NCBI GenBank assembly: GCA_016787645.1
Contig: JAEUUF010000022.1
Span: 310,001-374,000, forward strand
Source: Cyclobacteriaceae bacterium
GTDB taxonomy: Bacteria; Bacteroidota; Bacteroidia; Cytophagales; Cyclobacteriaceae
DNA: 64,000 nt
Direction: 5' to 3'
A program made the position numbers and the translations under genes. Below, one piece after another: positions 9,515 to 18,263 of the stretch (positions are counted from its first letter, which is position 1; every line of letters begins with the position of its first letter). Below the pieces are notes generated by a model. That model did not search any database and was not told where the DNA came from. It saw only the letters and a program-made list of their open reading frames with translations.

Positions 9515-10957
9515 CTATAGACGAATGCAAACATTCTTGGCCTCCGTAAAGAACCTCATTGCTTCCCAGCCGCCTTCGCGGCCCACGCCCGACTGCCGTG
9601 TGCCTCCAAAAGGAGTGCGCAGGTCGCGGTAAAGCCAACAGTTCACCCAAATGATGCCACTCTTAAGTTTTGCTGAAACGCGGTGTGCGCGTGTGAGGTG
9701 AGACGTCCAGAGTGTGGCAGACAAGCCATACGTGGTGGCATTCGCCATGCGAATCGCTTCTTCTTCGCTTTCAAAAGGCTGAATGGTAACTACCGGGCCA
9801 AAGATCTCTTCCTGGTTAGTTCGGCACTGCTGGTTAAGTCCGGTGATTACGGTGGGTTCCACAAAATATCCCTTTTCGCAGCGGCCAGGAATCGTAACCT
9901 GCCTTCCTCCAGTTAAGATCTTGCCACCTTCTTGTATGGCGAGATCAATATATCCCAACACCTTCCTTAAATGTCCTTCGGAAACCAGTGCGCCGATTCT
10001 CGTCCTTTCGTCCAGTGGGTCACCGACTACGAGTTCACGTGTTTGTCGAACAAACTCAGCGACAAAGCGGTCGTAGATGGATTGCTCCACGAGGATGCGC
10101 GATCCACAGAGGCAAATCTCACCCTGGTTAGTGAATGAACTGCTGATGGAAGTGGATACGGCTTTCTCAAAGTCAGCGTCAGCAAATACAATGTTTGGAT
10201 TCTTTCCTCCCAGCTCCAGTGAAAGCTTTTTAAGCATGGGGCCCGCACTTGATGTGATTTTCTTTCCAGTAACCGTACCGCCGGTGAACGAGATGGCGGG
10301 AATATCCGGGTGGTCGACAATCGCCTGGCCTACCTTGGGACCGAGGCCTTGAACCACATTCAATACACCATCCGGCAGCCCCGCCTCACGACACAGGCGT
10401 GTGAACAAATAGGCCGTCATTGGCGTGAGTTCGGATGGCTTGGCTACCACCGTGCATCCAACGGCCAGTGCAGGCGCAATTTTCCAGGTAAACAAGTATA
10501 GCGGAAGGTTCCAGGGGGATATGCATCCCGCCACACCAACTGGTGTGCGCAAGGTATAGTTGACTGCTTCGTTTCCGGAAGCGTGTGCCTCGGAGGCCAT
10601 GTGCATAGCGGCCGTTGCGTAAAAGCGAATATTAGCGCCGGCACGGTAAATATCCATGCTCTTCGCCAGCTTGACGGGCTTACCCTGATCAATACTTTCA
10701 GCCAAAGACAGTGCATCGGCATCACGATCGATCAGGTCCGCCAACCTGGCCAGAACCGCATGTCGCTTCTCCGGAAGTAAACCAGACCAATTTTCAAAAG
10801 CTGCCTTCGCCGCATCCACTGCCAGCTGCACATCGCGGTTGTCGGAATCAGGAATAAGGCTATATACCGTCCCGGTAGCAGGGTTCACATTGTCCAGGTA
10901 AGCGCCGGACACCGGGGCAATCCATTGACCGTTGATGTAGTTGGAAATCTTTTCCAT
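9515..10957 (-). CDS. Aldehyde dehydrogenase, probable 2-aminomuconate semialdehyde dehydrogenase
   Basis: This 480-aa NAD(P)-dependent aldehyde dehydrogenase has all catalytic parts: SPWNLPLYLFTWK for the cofactor, the general base E248 in LELGGKNP, and the nucleophile C282 in NQGEICLC. The NQGEICLC signature is shared by 2-hydroxymuconate and 2-aminomuconate semialdehyde dehydrogenases. The neighbouring haaO, kynU and kmo make aminomuconate semialdehyde, formed after ring opening of 3-hydroxyanthranilate, the likely substrate. That assignment is inference from context plus motif. It lies 17 bp downstream of an SDR gene on the same strand, which suggests a two-gene operon divergent from haaO. 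Confidence 0.85.
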   Translation of the reverse strand: MEKISNYINGQWIAPVSGAYLDNVNPATGTVYSLIPDSDNRDVQLAVDAAKAAFENWSGLLPEKRHAVLARLADLIDRDADALSLAESIDQGKPVKLAKSMDIYRAGANIRFYATAAMHMASEAHASGNEAVNYTLRTPVGVAGCISPWNLPLYLFTWKIAPALAVGCTVVAKPSELTPMTAYLFTRLCREAGLPDGVLNVVQGLGPKVGQAIVDHPDIPAISFTGGTVTGKKITSSAGPMLKKLSLELGGKNPNIVFADADFEKAVSTSISSSFTNQGEICLCGSRILVEQSIYDRFVAEFVRQTRELVVGDPLDERTRIGALVSEGHLRKVLGYIDLAIQEGGKILTGGRQVTIPGRCEKGYFVEPTVITGLNQQCRTNQEEIFGPVVTIQPFESEEEAIRMANATTYGLSATLWTSHLTRAHRVSAKLKSGIIWVNCWLYRDLRTPFGGTRQSGVGREGGWEAMRFFTEAKNVCIRL

Positions 10958-10974
10958 GTGGAGAAAACTTTCGT

Positions 10975-11760
10975 TCAGAGGCTGCCGGTTCGGCCACCAT
11001 CGACTGGGACGTTGATTCCATTGATGTAGCCTGCTGCGGGTGTGGCGAGAAAGGCAACGGCGGCGGCAACTTCGGCGGGGGATGCGATCCGGCCGGCCGG
11101 TATCTCACTGATCATCTCCTCCACTACTTGTTCTTTCGTCTTTTTTTGTTTTGTGGCGCGGTCCCGAATGATGGATTCGAGTCTGCCGGTCATCGCCGCT
11201 CCGGGAAGAACATTATTTACGGTGATCCCAAAAGAGCCCAATTCGCTCGCCAAGGTTTTCGACCAGTTCGCCACAGCGCCCCGAATAGTATTGGATACCC
11301 CAAGGCCGCGGATGGGAATTTTAACGGACGTGGAGATGATGTTAATAATCCGGCCATACTTCTCCTTCTTCATTCCGGGAACCAGCGCCTGAACCAGCAC
11401 CTGGTTGCACAACAAATGATTGGCGAAAGCTTTGATAAATTCATCCAGGGACGCCGAAAACACCGGACCTGCGGGAGGCCCACCGGTATTGTTCACCAGG
11501 ATGTGCGCCACGTGCGTCGCTGTATACTTTTCCATCGACGACTGCAGGCGTTCTGGGAAGTTGAAATCGGCCACCAGGCAATCGTGCGTCTGGCCTTTGA
11601 CCTGGGGGAGCTCCTTCAGGGCTTCCTTCAATTTTGCTTTGTCGCGGGCGACGAGAGTAACGCTGGCTCCAAGCGCCGCCAATTCCATGGCAGACGCCTT
11701 CCCAATACCCTGCGTACTTCCGCAAACCATGGCCCGCTTGCCGTTCAGTCCTAGTTCCAT
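10975..11760 (-). CDS. Short-chain dehydrogenase/reductase family protein with atypical active site
   Basis: This 261-aa Rossmann protein has the cofactor motif GSTQGIGKAS near residue 14 and the NNTGG strand near residue 90. The classical catalytic YxxxK is replaced by SNTIR (S156 to R160), a variant seen in a subfamily of FabG-like SDRs. It may still bind nucleotide, but chemistry by the standard tyrosine is unlikely. The start is set at the ATG at 11760; an upstream in-frame ATG at 11799 would add 13 residues and run into the promoter region shared with haaO. Operon context places it in kynurenine/aminomuconate breakdown, role unknown. Confidence 0.85.
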   Translation of the reverse strand: MELGLNGKRAMVCGSTQGIGKASAMELAALGASVTLVARDKAKLKEALKELPQVKGQTHDCLVADFNFPERLQSSMEKYTATHVAHILVNNTGGPPAGPVFSASLDEFIKAFANHLLCNQVLVQALVPGMKKEKYGRIINIISTSVKIPIRGLGVSNTIRGAVANWSKTLASELGSFGITVNNVLPGAAMTGRLESIIRDRATKQKKTKEQVVEEMISEIPAGRIASPAEVAAAVAFLATPAAGYINGINVPVDGGRTGSL

Positions 11761-11765
11761 GGTGA

Positions 11766-11794
11766 TAAAGATAGACTGAAAAGGCTTAGATTTA
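11766..11794. promoter_or_regulatory. Divergent promoter region between the SDR and haaO operons
   Basis: Only 56 bp separate the two start codons. A near-consensus box TATCTTTA reads leftward at 11766-11773, and TAGATTTA reads rightward at 11787-11794. Each differs from TAnnTTTG only in the last base. No -33 elements are convincing. Confidence 0.35.
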
Positions 11795-11816
11795 CACACC
11801 TAACACATTCGTGATT

Positions 11817-12344
11817 ATGGCTATCCGCAGACCCTTTAATCTGAAGAAATGGATTGATGAAAATCGCCATTTGCTCAAACCCCCGGTGGGCAACAAGAAT
11901 TTGTACGCAGACGCCGGAGATTACATCGTGATGATCGTCGCAGGGCCCAATGCGCGTAAAGACTATCACTACAACGAGACGGAAGAGCTTTATTATCAAT
12001 TGGAGGGGAATATCACCGTCAAGATTCAGGAGGACGGGAAAGCAGTGTCAATTCCTATTAATGAGGGTGACATGTTCCTTCTCCCAGGCAAGGTTCCCCA
12101 TTCGCCCATTCGGACACCGAATTCCATTGGCCTGGTCATTGAGTGTAAACGTAACCCGAGCGAAGAGGATGGTTTGATGTGGTTCTGTGAGAACTGCAAT
12201 CATCCGCTTCATCAGTATATCTTTCACCTCAACAATATCGAAACCGATTTTCTCCCTCGCTTCCGCGAATTCTACGCCTCCAAGGAGTTGCGCACCTGCA
12301 AGAAATGCGGAACGGTCATGGAAGCAGATCCGCGCTTCGTCTGA
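11817..12344 (+). CDS. haaO: 3-hydroxyanthranilate 3,4-dioxygenase
   Basis: This 175-aa cupin opens the ring of 3-hydroxyanthranilate to aminocarboxymuconate semialdehyde. It begins with the characteristic RPFNLKKWIDEN. The catalytic iron ligands lie in DYHYNETEELYY and in the VPHSP loop. The C-terminus carries CENC and CKKCG pairs, the rubredoxin-like iron site of bacterial homologues. The start is the ATG at 11817; a GTG two codons earlier is also possible. It heads a plus-strand operon with a DinB-family gene (2-bp gap), kynU (2-bp gap) and kmo. The decarboxylase and deaminase that would complete the route to the central pathway are not in this window. Confidence 0.95.
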   Translation: MAIRRPFNLKKWIDENRHLLKPPVGNKNLYADAGDYIVMIVAGPNARKDYHYNETEELYYQLEGNITVKIQEDGKAVSIPINEGDMFLLPGKVPHSPIRTPNSIGLVIECKRNPSEEDGLMWFCENCNHPLHQYIFHLNNIETDFLPRFREFYASKELRTCKKCGTVMEADPRFV

Positions 12345-12346
12345 CC

Positions 12347-12874
12347 ATGATTAGATCAGAAATTAAGCAGCAACTCACGGATGCCTACTCCGCGTTGACG
12401 GGGCATCTTCGGCAGATGCCTGACATCCAGGCACACATGGCGGCCCCCGGAAAGTGGAGTCCTGCACAACAGGCTGAGCACCTTGTAAAAAGTGTCCGGC
12501 CTGTCAATCTCGCGTTTAGGCTGCCTGCTTTTGTCCTGACCCTGATGTTTGGGAAAGCAAACCGCCCCAGTCGTTCCTATGATGAACTGGTGGCCAAGTA
12601 CAAGGCAAAACTTGCTTCAGGTGGAAAGGCCTCAAAGCCATTTGTCCCGGGAATTCCCCGCAGTCCACAATCAGTTTACCGGCGACTTGACAACCAGGCA
12701 ACCTCCCTGGCTCGCAGGATCGATCATTTTTCAGAAGATCAACTGGACACCCTGATCCTGCCCCATCCCCTTCTTGGCAAACTTACATTGCGGGAAATGT
12801 TGTATTTCACCATCTATCACGCCCACCACCATGGTCAGGCGATCAAGTCTTCTTATGTGACCGAGACAGTTTGA
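12347..12874 (+). CDS. DinB/YfiT-like four-helix metal-binding protein in the kynurenine operon
   Basis: This 175-aa protein has the DinB_2 pattern: an early histidine in AEHLVKSV and a C-terminal IYHAHHHGQAI cluster that would complete the His3 metal site. Family members include thiol-dependent isomerases and transferases as well as many proteins without known function. It sits between haaO and kynU with only 2 bp on either side, so it is translated with the pathway enzymes. A role in handling an unstable ring-cleavage product is possible but unproven. The start is the ATG at 12347, immediately after the haaO stop. Confidence 0.82.
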   Translation: MIRSEIKQQLTDAYSALTGHLRQMPDIQAHMAAPGKWSPAQQAEHLVKSVRPVNLAFRLPAFVLTLMFGKANRPSRSYDELVAKYKAKLASGGKASKPFVPGIPRSPQSVYRRLDNQATSLARRIDHFSEDQLDTLILPHPLLGKLTLREMLYFTIYHAHHHGQAIKSSYVTETV

Positions 12875-12876
12875 TC

Positions 12877-14142
12877 ATGAAATATCTTTCGTCCCTTGCC
12901 TTTGCCCGCAGCCTGGATCGGAAGGATCCGTTGAGAAAATTCCGCCAGCAGTTTCTTATTCCAAAGTTTAATGGAAAGCCTTCCATCTATCTCTGTGGCA
13001 ACTCCCTGGGGCTCGAACCGCGCTCGGCCCGGAAATATCTGCTCGAAGAACTGAAAGATTGGGCTGACCTGGGAGTAGAAGGTCATGTTCACGGTCGTCG
13101 TCCCTGGCTCTATTACCACCACCTCACCAAGAAGCCGTTGGCCCAGCTGTTGGGCGCCAAGCCTTCCGAGGTTGTGGCCATGAATCAACTGACGGTGAAT
13201 CTTCATCTGATGATGACCACATTTTACCGGCCCACTCCCCAGCGATTCAAAATTCTGACCGAGGCAGGAGCTTTTTCATCGGACCAGTACGCAGTTGAAT
13301 CCCAAATCAGGCTCCACGGACTTGATCCCGCGAGTACGCTCATCGAAATTTCTACTAGACCCGGCGAGCACACGCTTCATACCGAAGACATTGTCACCGC
13401 GATCCGAGACCATGGACCTCAACTTGCCCTGGTTCTTTTTGGTGGCGTTCAATATTATTCTGGCCAGTTCTTTGATCTGAAATCAATTACAGCCGCCGGG
13501 CACGCCGTGGGCGCCTTTGTCGGATTTGACCTGGCCCATGCCGCAGGAAATGTACCTTTGAATCTGCACAAGGACGGGGTTGACTTTGCCGTGTGGTGCA
13601 GTTACAAATATCTCAATTCGGGCCCAGGCAGTATTGCCGGCGCGTTTGTTCACGAACGGCATGCTTCAGGACAACTCCCCCGAATGGCGGGCTGGTGGGG
13701 TCACCATGAAAAAGATCGTTTCAAGATGAGGAAGGGTTTCATTCCGATGCCCGGCGTTGACGGATGGCAGCTTTCCAATTTTCCTGTTCTTTCCGGGGCG
13801 GCTCACCTGGCTTCGTTGGAGATTTTTCAGGCGGCCGGAGTTCGTGCGCTCCGCAGGAAGAGCGTTCAGTTAACCGGGTACCTTGAATACTTATTGAACG
13901 ATATTGACGCGGATCATAGGTATTACACCTTGATTACACCCCGCAACCCGGATGAACGTGGTTGTCAGATTTCGATCCTGATGAATCATCGGAATGGACA
14001 TGGCGTATTCAAAAAAATCACCCGTTTGGGTGTGATTGCCGATTGGAGAGAGCCCGATGTAATTCGTGTTGCCCCGGTTCCGTTGTACAACAGCTTTGAA
14101 GACGTGTTTCGCTTCGTTGACCTTTTCTCAAAATCACTCTGA
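12877..14142 (+). CDS. kynU: Kynureninase
   Basis: This 421-aa PLP enzyme cleaves kynurenine or 3-hydroxykynurenine to (hydroxy)anthranilate and alanine. Conserved segments include YLCGNSLGLEPR near the N-terminus, the FDLAHAAGN aspartate loop that holds the pyridine nitrogen, and the Schiff-base lysine in CSYKYLNSGPG. MAGWWGHH later in the chain is also typical. The ATG at 12877 is preferred over a TTG two codons upstream. It is the third gene of the haaO operon; kmo follows after 79 bp. Confident. Confidence 0.96.
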   Translation: MKYLSSLAFARSLDRKDPLRKFRQQFLIPKFNGKPSIYLCGNSLGLEPRSARKYLLEELKDWADLGVEGHVHGRRPWLYYHHLTKKPLAQLLGAKPSEVVAMNQLTVNLHLMMTTFYRPTPQRFKILTEAGAFSSDQYAVESQIRLHGLDPASTLIEISTRPGEHTLHTEDIVTAIRDHGPQLALVLFGGVQYYSGQFFDLKSITAAGHAVGAFVGFDLAHAAGNVPLNLHKDGVDFAVWCSYKYLNSGPGSIAGAFVHERHASGQLPRMAGWWGHHEKDRFKMRKGFIPMPGVDGWQLSNFPVLSGAAHLASLEIFQAAGVRALRRKSVQLTGYLEYLLNDIDADHRYYTLITPRNPDERGCQISILMNHRNGHGVFKKITRLGVIADWREPDVIRVAPVPLYNSFEDVFRFVDLFSKSL

Positions 14143-14221
14143 TAACACCATCGGAAGGCCTGATTTTAGTCATTTGACGGGATCAGCCTGCTGGCGAATT
14201 TGAAAATTCAATGTTACTGCT

Positions 14222-15568
14222 ATGAAAAAGAAACCTACTACGATCAGCATTGTCGGGGCCGGCCTTGTGGGCTCCCTGCTGTCCATTTATCTCGCCCGTA
14301 GGGGATACCAGGTTTCTGTCTATGAGCGGCGTTTTGACATGCGCAAGAATTTTCTCGGTGGCGGGCGGTCCATCAATTTGGCGCTCAGCAACCGGGGTAT
14401 CCGGGCATTGGAAGAAGTTGGCCTCGCTGCAGAAATGAAAAAGCACTCGGTGCCGATGAAAGGCCGGCTCATGCACGACATCAACGGCAAACTTACCTTT
14501 CAACCCTACGGCACCAGCGGCCAGTACATCAATTCGATTTCCCGCAGCGGGCTCAACATGTTTCTCATGGATGAGGCCGAAAAGCAAGGGGTGAACTTCT
14601 TCTTTGAATACCGGTGCATTGATGTAAACCTGGAAAAGACAGAGCTGACTTTCCAGAACCAGCACGACATTCGGCACCACCAATCGGATCTCATCATTGG
14701 GGCTGATGGGGCCTTTTCTGCCATTCGGGCCGCATTGCAAGTCTCCGACCGTTTTGAATATTCCCAGCATTACATTGAACACGGGTACAAAGAACTTCGT
14801 ATCCCGCCAGGCGAAAAAGGAGAATTTATGCTCGAACGGGAAGCCCTTCACATTTGGCCTCGGGAAAGCTATATGCTGATCGCGTTGCCCAACCCGGATG
14901 CCACATTCACGGTGACGTTATTCTACCCCTTTGAAGGAGAAAATTCTTTCCAGAAACTCACCAATGACGAAGAGGTGATGGCCTTTTTTAAGAAGACATT
15001 CCCGGATGTTACTGCGATCATGCCTTCCTTGCTGGAGGATTTCCGAGATAATCCTACATCAAGCCTGGTCACCATCCGTTGCGCGCCCTGGGTGAAGAAC
15101 AGCACCCTGCTGATTGGTGATGCTGCCCACGGCATTGTGCCCTTCTACGGGCAAGGGATGAACGCCGGGTTTGAAGATTGCGCTGTTCTCAATCAGTTGC
15201 TCGACAAATACCAGGACGATTGGAGCAAGGTCGCTCCTGAGTTTGAGAAACTTCGGAAAGCCGATGCGGATGCCATCGCCCAGCTGGCGCTTGACAATTT
15301 TGTCGAAATGCGCGACCTGGTGGCCGACCCTGAGTTTCTACTGCGCAAGAAGATTGAGGCTAGAATTCATGAACTATTTCCGAAACAATGGATTCCCTTG
15401 TATTCCATGGTAACCTTCCATGATGAAATTCGCTACAGCGATGCCCAGGAAATGGGCAAGCGGCAAAAGGCAATCATGGACAAAGTCATGGCCACACCGG
15501 ATATAGAGAAAAATTGGGAAAAATTGAATTTTGGGGAGATCGCCTCCTCACTCAAGCCGCTTCAATAA
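14222..15568 (+). CDS. kmo: Kynurenine 3-monooxygenase
   Basis: This 448-aa FAD enzyme hydroxylates kynurenine at C3 with NADPH and oxygen. The N-terminal dinucleotide fold is VGAGLVGSLLSIYLA; GGGRSINLALSNRG follows; the second FAD motif is LIGDAAHGIVPFYGQGMNAG. Length and motif order fit KMO rather than other aromatic hydroxylases. It closes the plus-strand kynurenine operon and runs 17 bp into the convergent lytic transglycosylase gene. Tryptophan dioxygenase and kynurenine formamidase are not in the window. Confidence 0.95.
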   Translation: MKKKPTTISIVGAGLVGSLLSIYLARRGYQVSVYERRFDMRKNFLGGGRSINLALSNRGIRALEEVGLAAEMKKHSVPMKGRLMHDINGKLTFQPYGTSGQYINSISRSGLNMFLMDEAEKQGVNFFFEYRCIDVNLEKTELTFQNQHDIRHHQSDLIIGADGAFSAIRAALQVSDRFEYSQHYIEHGYKELRIPPGEKGEFMLEREALHIWPRESYMLIALPNPDATFTVTLFYPFEGENSFQKLTNDEEVMAFFKKTFPDVTAIMPSLLEDFRDNPTSSLVTIRCAPWVKNSTLLIGDAAHGIVPFYGQGMNAGFEDCAVLNQLLDKYQDDWSKVAPEFEKLRKADADAIAQLALDNFVEMRDLVADPEFLLRKKIEARIHELFPKQWIPLYSMVTFHDEIRYSDAQEMGKRQKAIMDKVMATPDIEKNWEKLNFGEIASSLKPLQ

Positions 15569-16988
15569 GAATTTTGTATTCCTCAAACCGGGCGAGAATG
15601 TCGCGGACATAATTGACCGGCTCTTCACACTTACAATAGCCCGCTACCGCCACTGGATCGCGGTAATACCTGGGGTTTGATTTTTGGCGAAGGAACATTT
15701 CCACATCATCCCACTTGTCAGGATCGCGGTCATATTTCTTCGCCAGGTTGCGGGAATCGATGATGTGAGAAAGTCCCGCATTATAGGAGGCAAGGACGAA
15801 CTTGACTCGCTCATTCGAATCCGCCACATATTTTGACCAAAGCTTATCAAGGTACTTCAGGTAGCGCACACCTGCCCGAAGGCTCTGATGTGGGTTCGTC
15901 CGATCGATCGCCCCAAACTCAGAAGCGGTGGCAGGCATAAGTTGCATCAGTCCTACCGCCCCCGCCCATGACTCGGCATTGGGTCTGAAATTTGACTCCT
16001 GGTATATCACCGAAGCCAGCAATCGCCAATCCCATCCAAGGTTCTTGGCCTCACGCTTTATTTCTTCATCGTAGGGAGAAAGTTTATTTCCTCCAATGGT
16101 TGAATAGGCGCTGCTCACCCGGATCTGTGACGATCTCGGGTTGTTCAAATACTTGTCGTACAGCAGCTTGAATCGCCCTCTTTCCTTGATGTTGGCCAAC
16201 CACCGGTTAACAGCCGCACGCAAATCGGGTGAATTTTGACGAACTGCCCACGCAATCTGCTGGGGGAGACTCAATACCGTGCTAACATCCAGGTCAGGAT
16301 AATAAATGGAATTAACCATCCCCAGGGTCTGATCCGTGACGGTCAGTTGAATCTCACCCCGGGCCACCTTTTCAATAAGCGATTCGGTTTCCGCGGTGGC
16401 GCTATCCTCCTCGATCAGGATCTCCCCGCCAATTTCATGGGACAAATTTTCCAGTCGATCTTTGAATGCCGACTCATTCATCACATAAATTTTCTTACCG
16501 ATGAGATCCACCGGGTTGCGGATCAACATGCGGTCGATCCGGTTAGGGGGCATTCGGCGCCAGTTGGCGGGTTTTCGCTGAACGAGCACCTGGCTGGTGT
16601 TAAACTGTGCATCGGTAAAAGCCAGGTATTCGGTACGCTCCTTAGTGATTGTCAACGGGAAGGCAATCAAGTCGCCTTCTCCCCGGTTTAGGAGATCGAT
16701 CGCCTGCTCAATGCCGCTGATGACCTTGATTTTCAACTCGACGTTAAGCTCCTTGGCGAGGCTTTGCAGCAGCTCATACTCGAACCCCATGGGTTGACCC
16801 CTATAGATAAAATAGCTGATGGAGTTATTGTCAACTATGGCTTGCAAGAATCCCCGCTCACGAATCTGGGCAAGGTCAATAGTAACTTCCGGAGTGGTCC
16901 TGAAAGCAGGCTGGTCGGATTTCCACGTACACCCGGCAAAGAGCAAGACAAACAGCAGGCAATACCGGTGGAGGACTGTTCTTGCCAT
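15552..16988 (-). CDS. mltF: MltF-like membrane-bound lytic murein transglycosylase
   Basis: This 478-aa lipoprotein has the lipobox LLFAGC near residue 20, then a periplasmic solute-binding (SBP_bac_3) module of about 230 residues, then a C-terminal SLT lysozyme-like domain. The catalytic glutamate lies in YQESNFRP, followed by GAVGLMQLMPATA and ASYNAGL. It cleaves peptidoglycan glycan strands; the solute-binding module is thought to regulate activity through peptide sensing. Domain order is that of MltF. It ends convergently with kmo (17-bp overlap) and lies downstream of a strong terminator, so it probably has its own promoter. Confidence 0.92.
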   Translation of the reverse strand: MARTVLHRYCLLFVLLFAGCTWKSDQPAFRTTPEVTIDLAQIRERGFLQAIVDNNSISYFIYRGQPMGFEYELLQSLAKELNVELKIKVISGIEQAIDLLNRGEGDLIAFPLTITKERTEYLAFTDAQFNTSQVLVQRKPANWRRMPPNRIDRMLIRNPVDLIGKKIYVMNESAFKDRLENLSHEIGGEILIEEDSATAETESLIEKVARGEIQLTVTDQTLGMVNSIYYPDLDVSTVLSLPQQIAWAVRQNSPDLRAAVNRWLANIKERGRFKLLYDKYLNNPRSSQIRVSSAYSTIGGNKLSPYDEEIKREAKNLGWDWRLLASVIYQESNFRPNAESWAGAVGLMQLMPATASEFGAIDRTNPHQSLRAGVRYLKYLDKLWSKYVADSNERVKFVLASYNAGLSHIIDSRNLAKKYDRDPDKWDDVEMFLRQKSNPRYYRDPVAVAGYCKCEEPVNYVRDILARFEEYKILIEAA

Positions 16989-17017
16989 AAGACAAAATAC
17001 GGAAAACCCCCTAAATA

Positions 17018-17045
17018 CAAAAGAGGCTCCTGGGAGCCTCTTTTG
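17018..17045 (-). terminator. Rho-independent terminator of the receptor-FAS1 operon
   Basis: A 13-bp perfect inverted repeat (17018-17030 with 17033-17045) is followed on the minus strand by a T-rich tail. It sits 20 bp after the fasciclin gene and before mltF, so it separates the two. Confidence 0.85.
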
Positions 17046-17064
17046 CCTAACGTTATCGATCGGA

Positions 17065-18243
17065 TTAGTTCGGTCTTAATACTCCATTAATGGTATGCAG
17101 TACCCCGCTGTTGGTAAGGATATTCGAACTTGTAACAACGGGATCAGCTACTCCGGTGTTGGCATCCTTGATCGTATACACTGTAGGAGGGCCTGCTGCT
17201 ACACCAGCGGTCAGTTTCGGAGTGGTCAGCAGTGTGGTCAGTTCCAATCCTTCCGTAAGATCCTGAACGAGGTATCGTCCGGGTACTACATGATACTTCA
17301 CCAGTGTTGTCAAATCAGCCAGTGTTGGGGCGGTCACGCTGGCGGGTGTCAGCGTTGAAATGTACGTATAGCAGAGCGCCTCAGTGGTCAACGTGCCATT
17401 TAATGAAAGAAGGTAAGCCCGGATTATGCCGTCGTTGGCCTGGAAGATAGTGAACTCAGGCAGGGGGCTGCTGTTCGGCAGAATAGTGGGCGTCAGTCCA
17501 GTATACCGGATGAGTGCCGCCAGCAAATCGAAGTCCGAATCAATTGCGTCAGAAGAGGTTCCTCCCGTAACGGTCGGTGGGTTTGTTGCATAGCTGATCG
17601 AAAGGTTCAGCGGTGACAGTACGGTTGCGACTCCGGGGACGGCCATTACTCGGTCGATCGTATGGGCTACTCCATTGGAGCCTTGCAAATCAAAGTTGGT
17701 GACTGTTGCACCGTTGGTGGCGCTGTTTCCATTCAGCACTACGGTAGAGCCAACCTTCGATATGGAAAGGCGGGCACTATTCAACGTCGCAAACGTCTGT
17801 GTTCCTGTGATCTGGCTTGACGTGATCTTGGAGCTGACAATATGGTAGTTCAGGACCGGCACGACCGTTGTCGTAAATGACGCCAGCGTTGGGTTGCTGG
17901 TCGTTGAAAGACCATCGATAAACGTGATCAGGCTAGCTTCAGTCACTGGTACTGGCAATTGCGCGGCGTAGGTCGTGGCCAGGTAAGTAGTCATGGCGGG
18001 ATCCGACGGAGCGAAAATTGTGAACAAACCGGAGTTAGGGTTGTTCAGCGAAGCATACATGCCAACGCGCTGCGTTACTGCGGTCCACAACGTAAAGTTG
18101 GCATCCGCTGCCATAGCCGCCGCAATGGAATTTCCCGTCAGCCCCGATGGCGACTTGAAATCATCCTGACAGCTTCCTAGCGTCAGGGCCATAATGCCCA
18201 CCAGCAGGATCCTACGGGTTATATTCAGTGTTTTCATATTCAT
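17065..18243 (-). CDS. Lipoprotein with two fasciclin (FAS1) domains
   Basis: This 392-aa surface lipoprotein has the lipobox TLGSC with the acylated cysteine near residue 25. Two FAS1 repeats cover roughly residues 35-215 and 230-392. In repeat one: TIFAPSDPAM, LNYHIVSSK and TIDRVMAVP. In repeat two: FTIFQANDG, VKYHVVPGRY and the terminal TINGVLRPN. FAS1 domains mediate adhesion or carbohydrate/protein binding. The gene is last in an operon with a TonB-dependent receptor and a DUF4397-like lipoprotein (20-bp gap), so a role as surface partner of the receptor is plausible but unproven. ATGs at 18243 and 18237 are both possible starts. Confidence 0.9.
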   Translation of the reverse strand: MNMKTLNITRRILLVGIMALTLGSCQDDFKSPSGLTGNSIAAAMAADANFTLWTAVTQRVGMYASLNNPNSGLFTIFAPSDPAMTTYLATTYAAQLPVPVTEASLITFIDGLSTTSNPTLASFTTTVVPVLNYHIVSSKITSSQITGTQTFATLNSARLSISKVGSTVVLNGNSATNGATVTNFDLQGSNGVAHTIDRVMAVPGVATVLSPLNLSISYATNPPTVTGGTSSDAIDSDFDLLAALIRYTGLTPTILPNSSPLPEFTIFQANDGIIRAYLLSLNGTLTTEALCYTYISTLTPASVTAPTLADLTTLVKYHVVPGRYLVQDLTEGLELTTLLTTPKLTAGVAAGPPTVYTIKDANTGVADPVVTSSNILTNSGVLHTINGVLRPN

Positions 18244-18263
18244 TTCAATTTGATGATGAGCAA

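Noticed and set aside
11128-11754. Long plus-strand frame (208 codons) opposite the SDR gene
   Set aside because: It is antisense to a gene with clear family motifs, and its own translation has no recognisable domain and odd composition.
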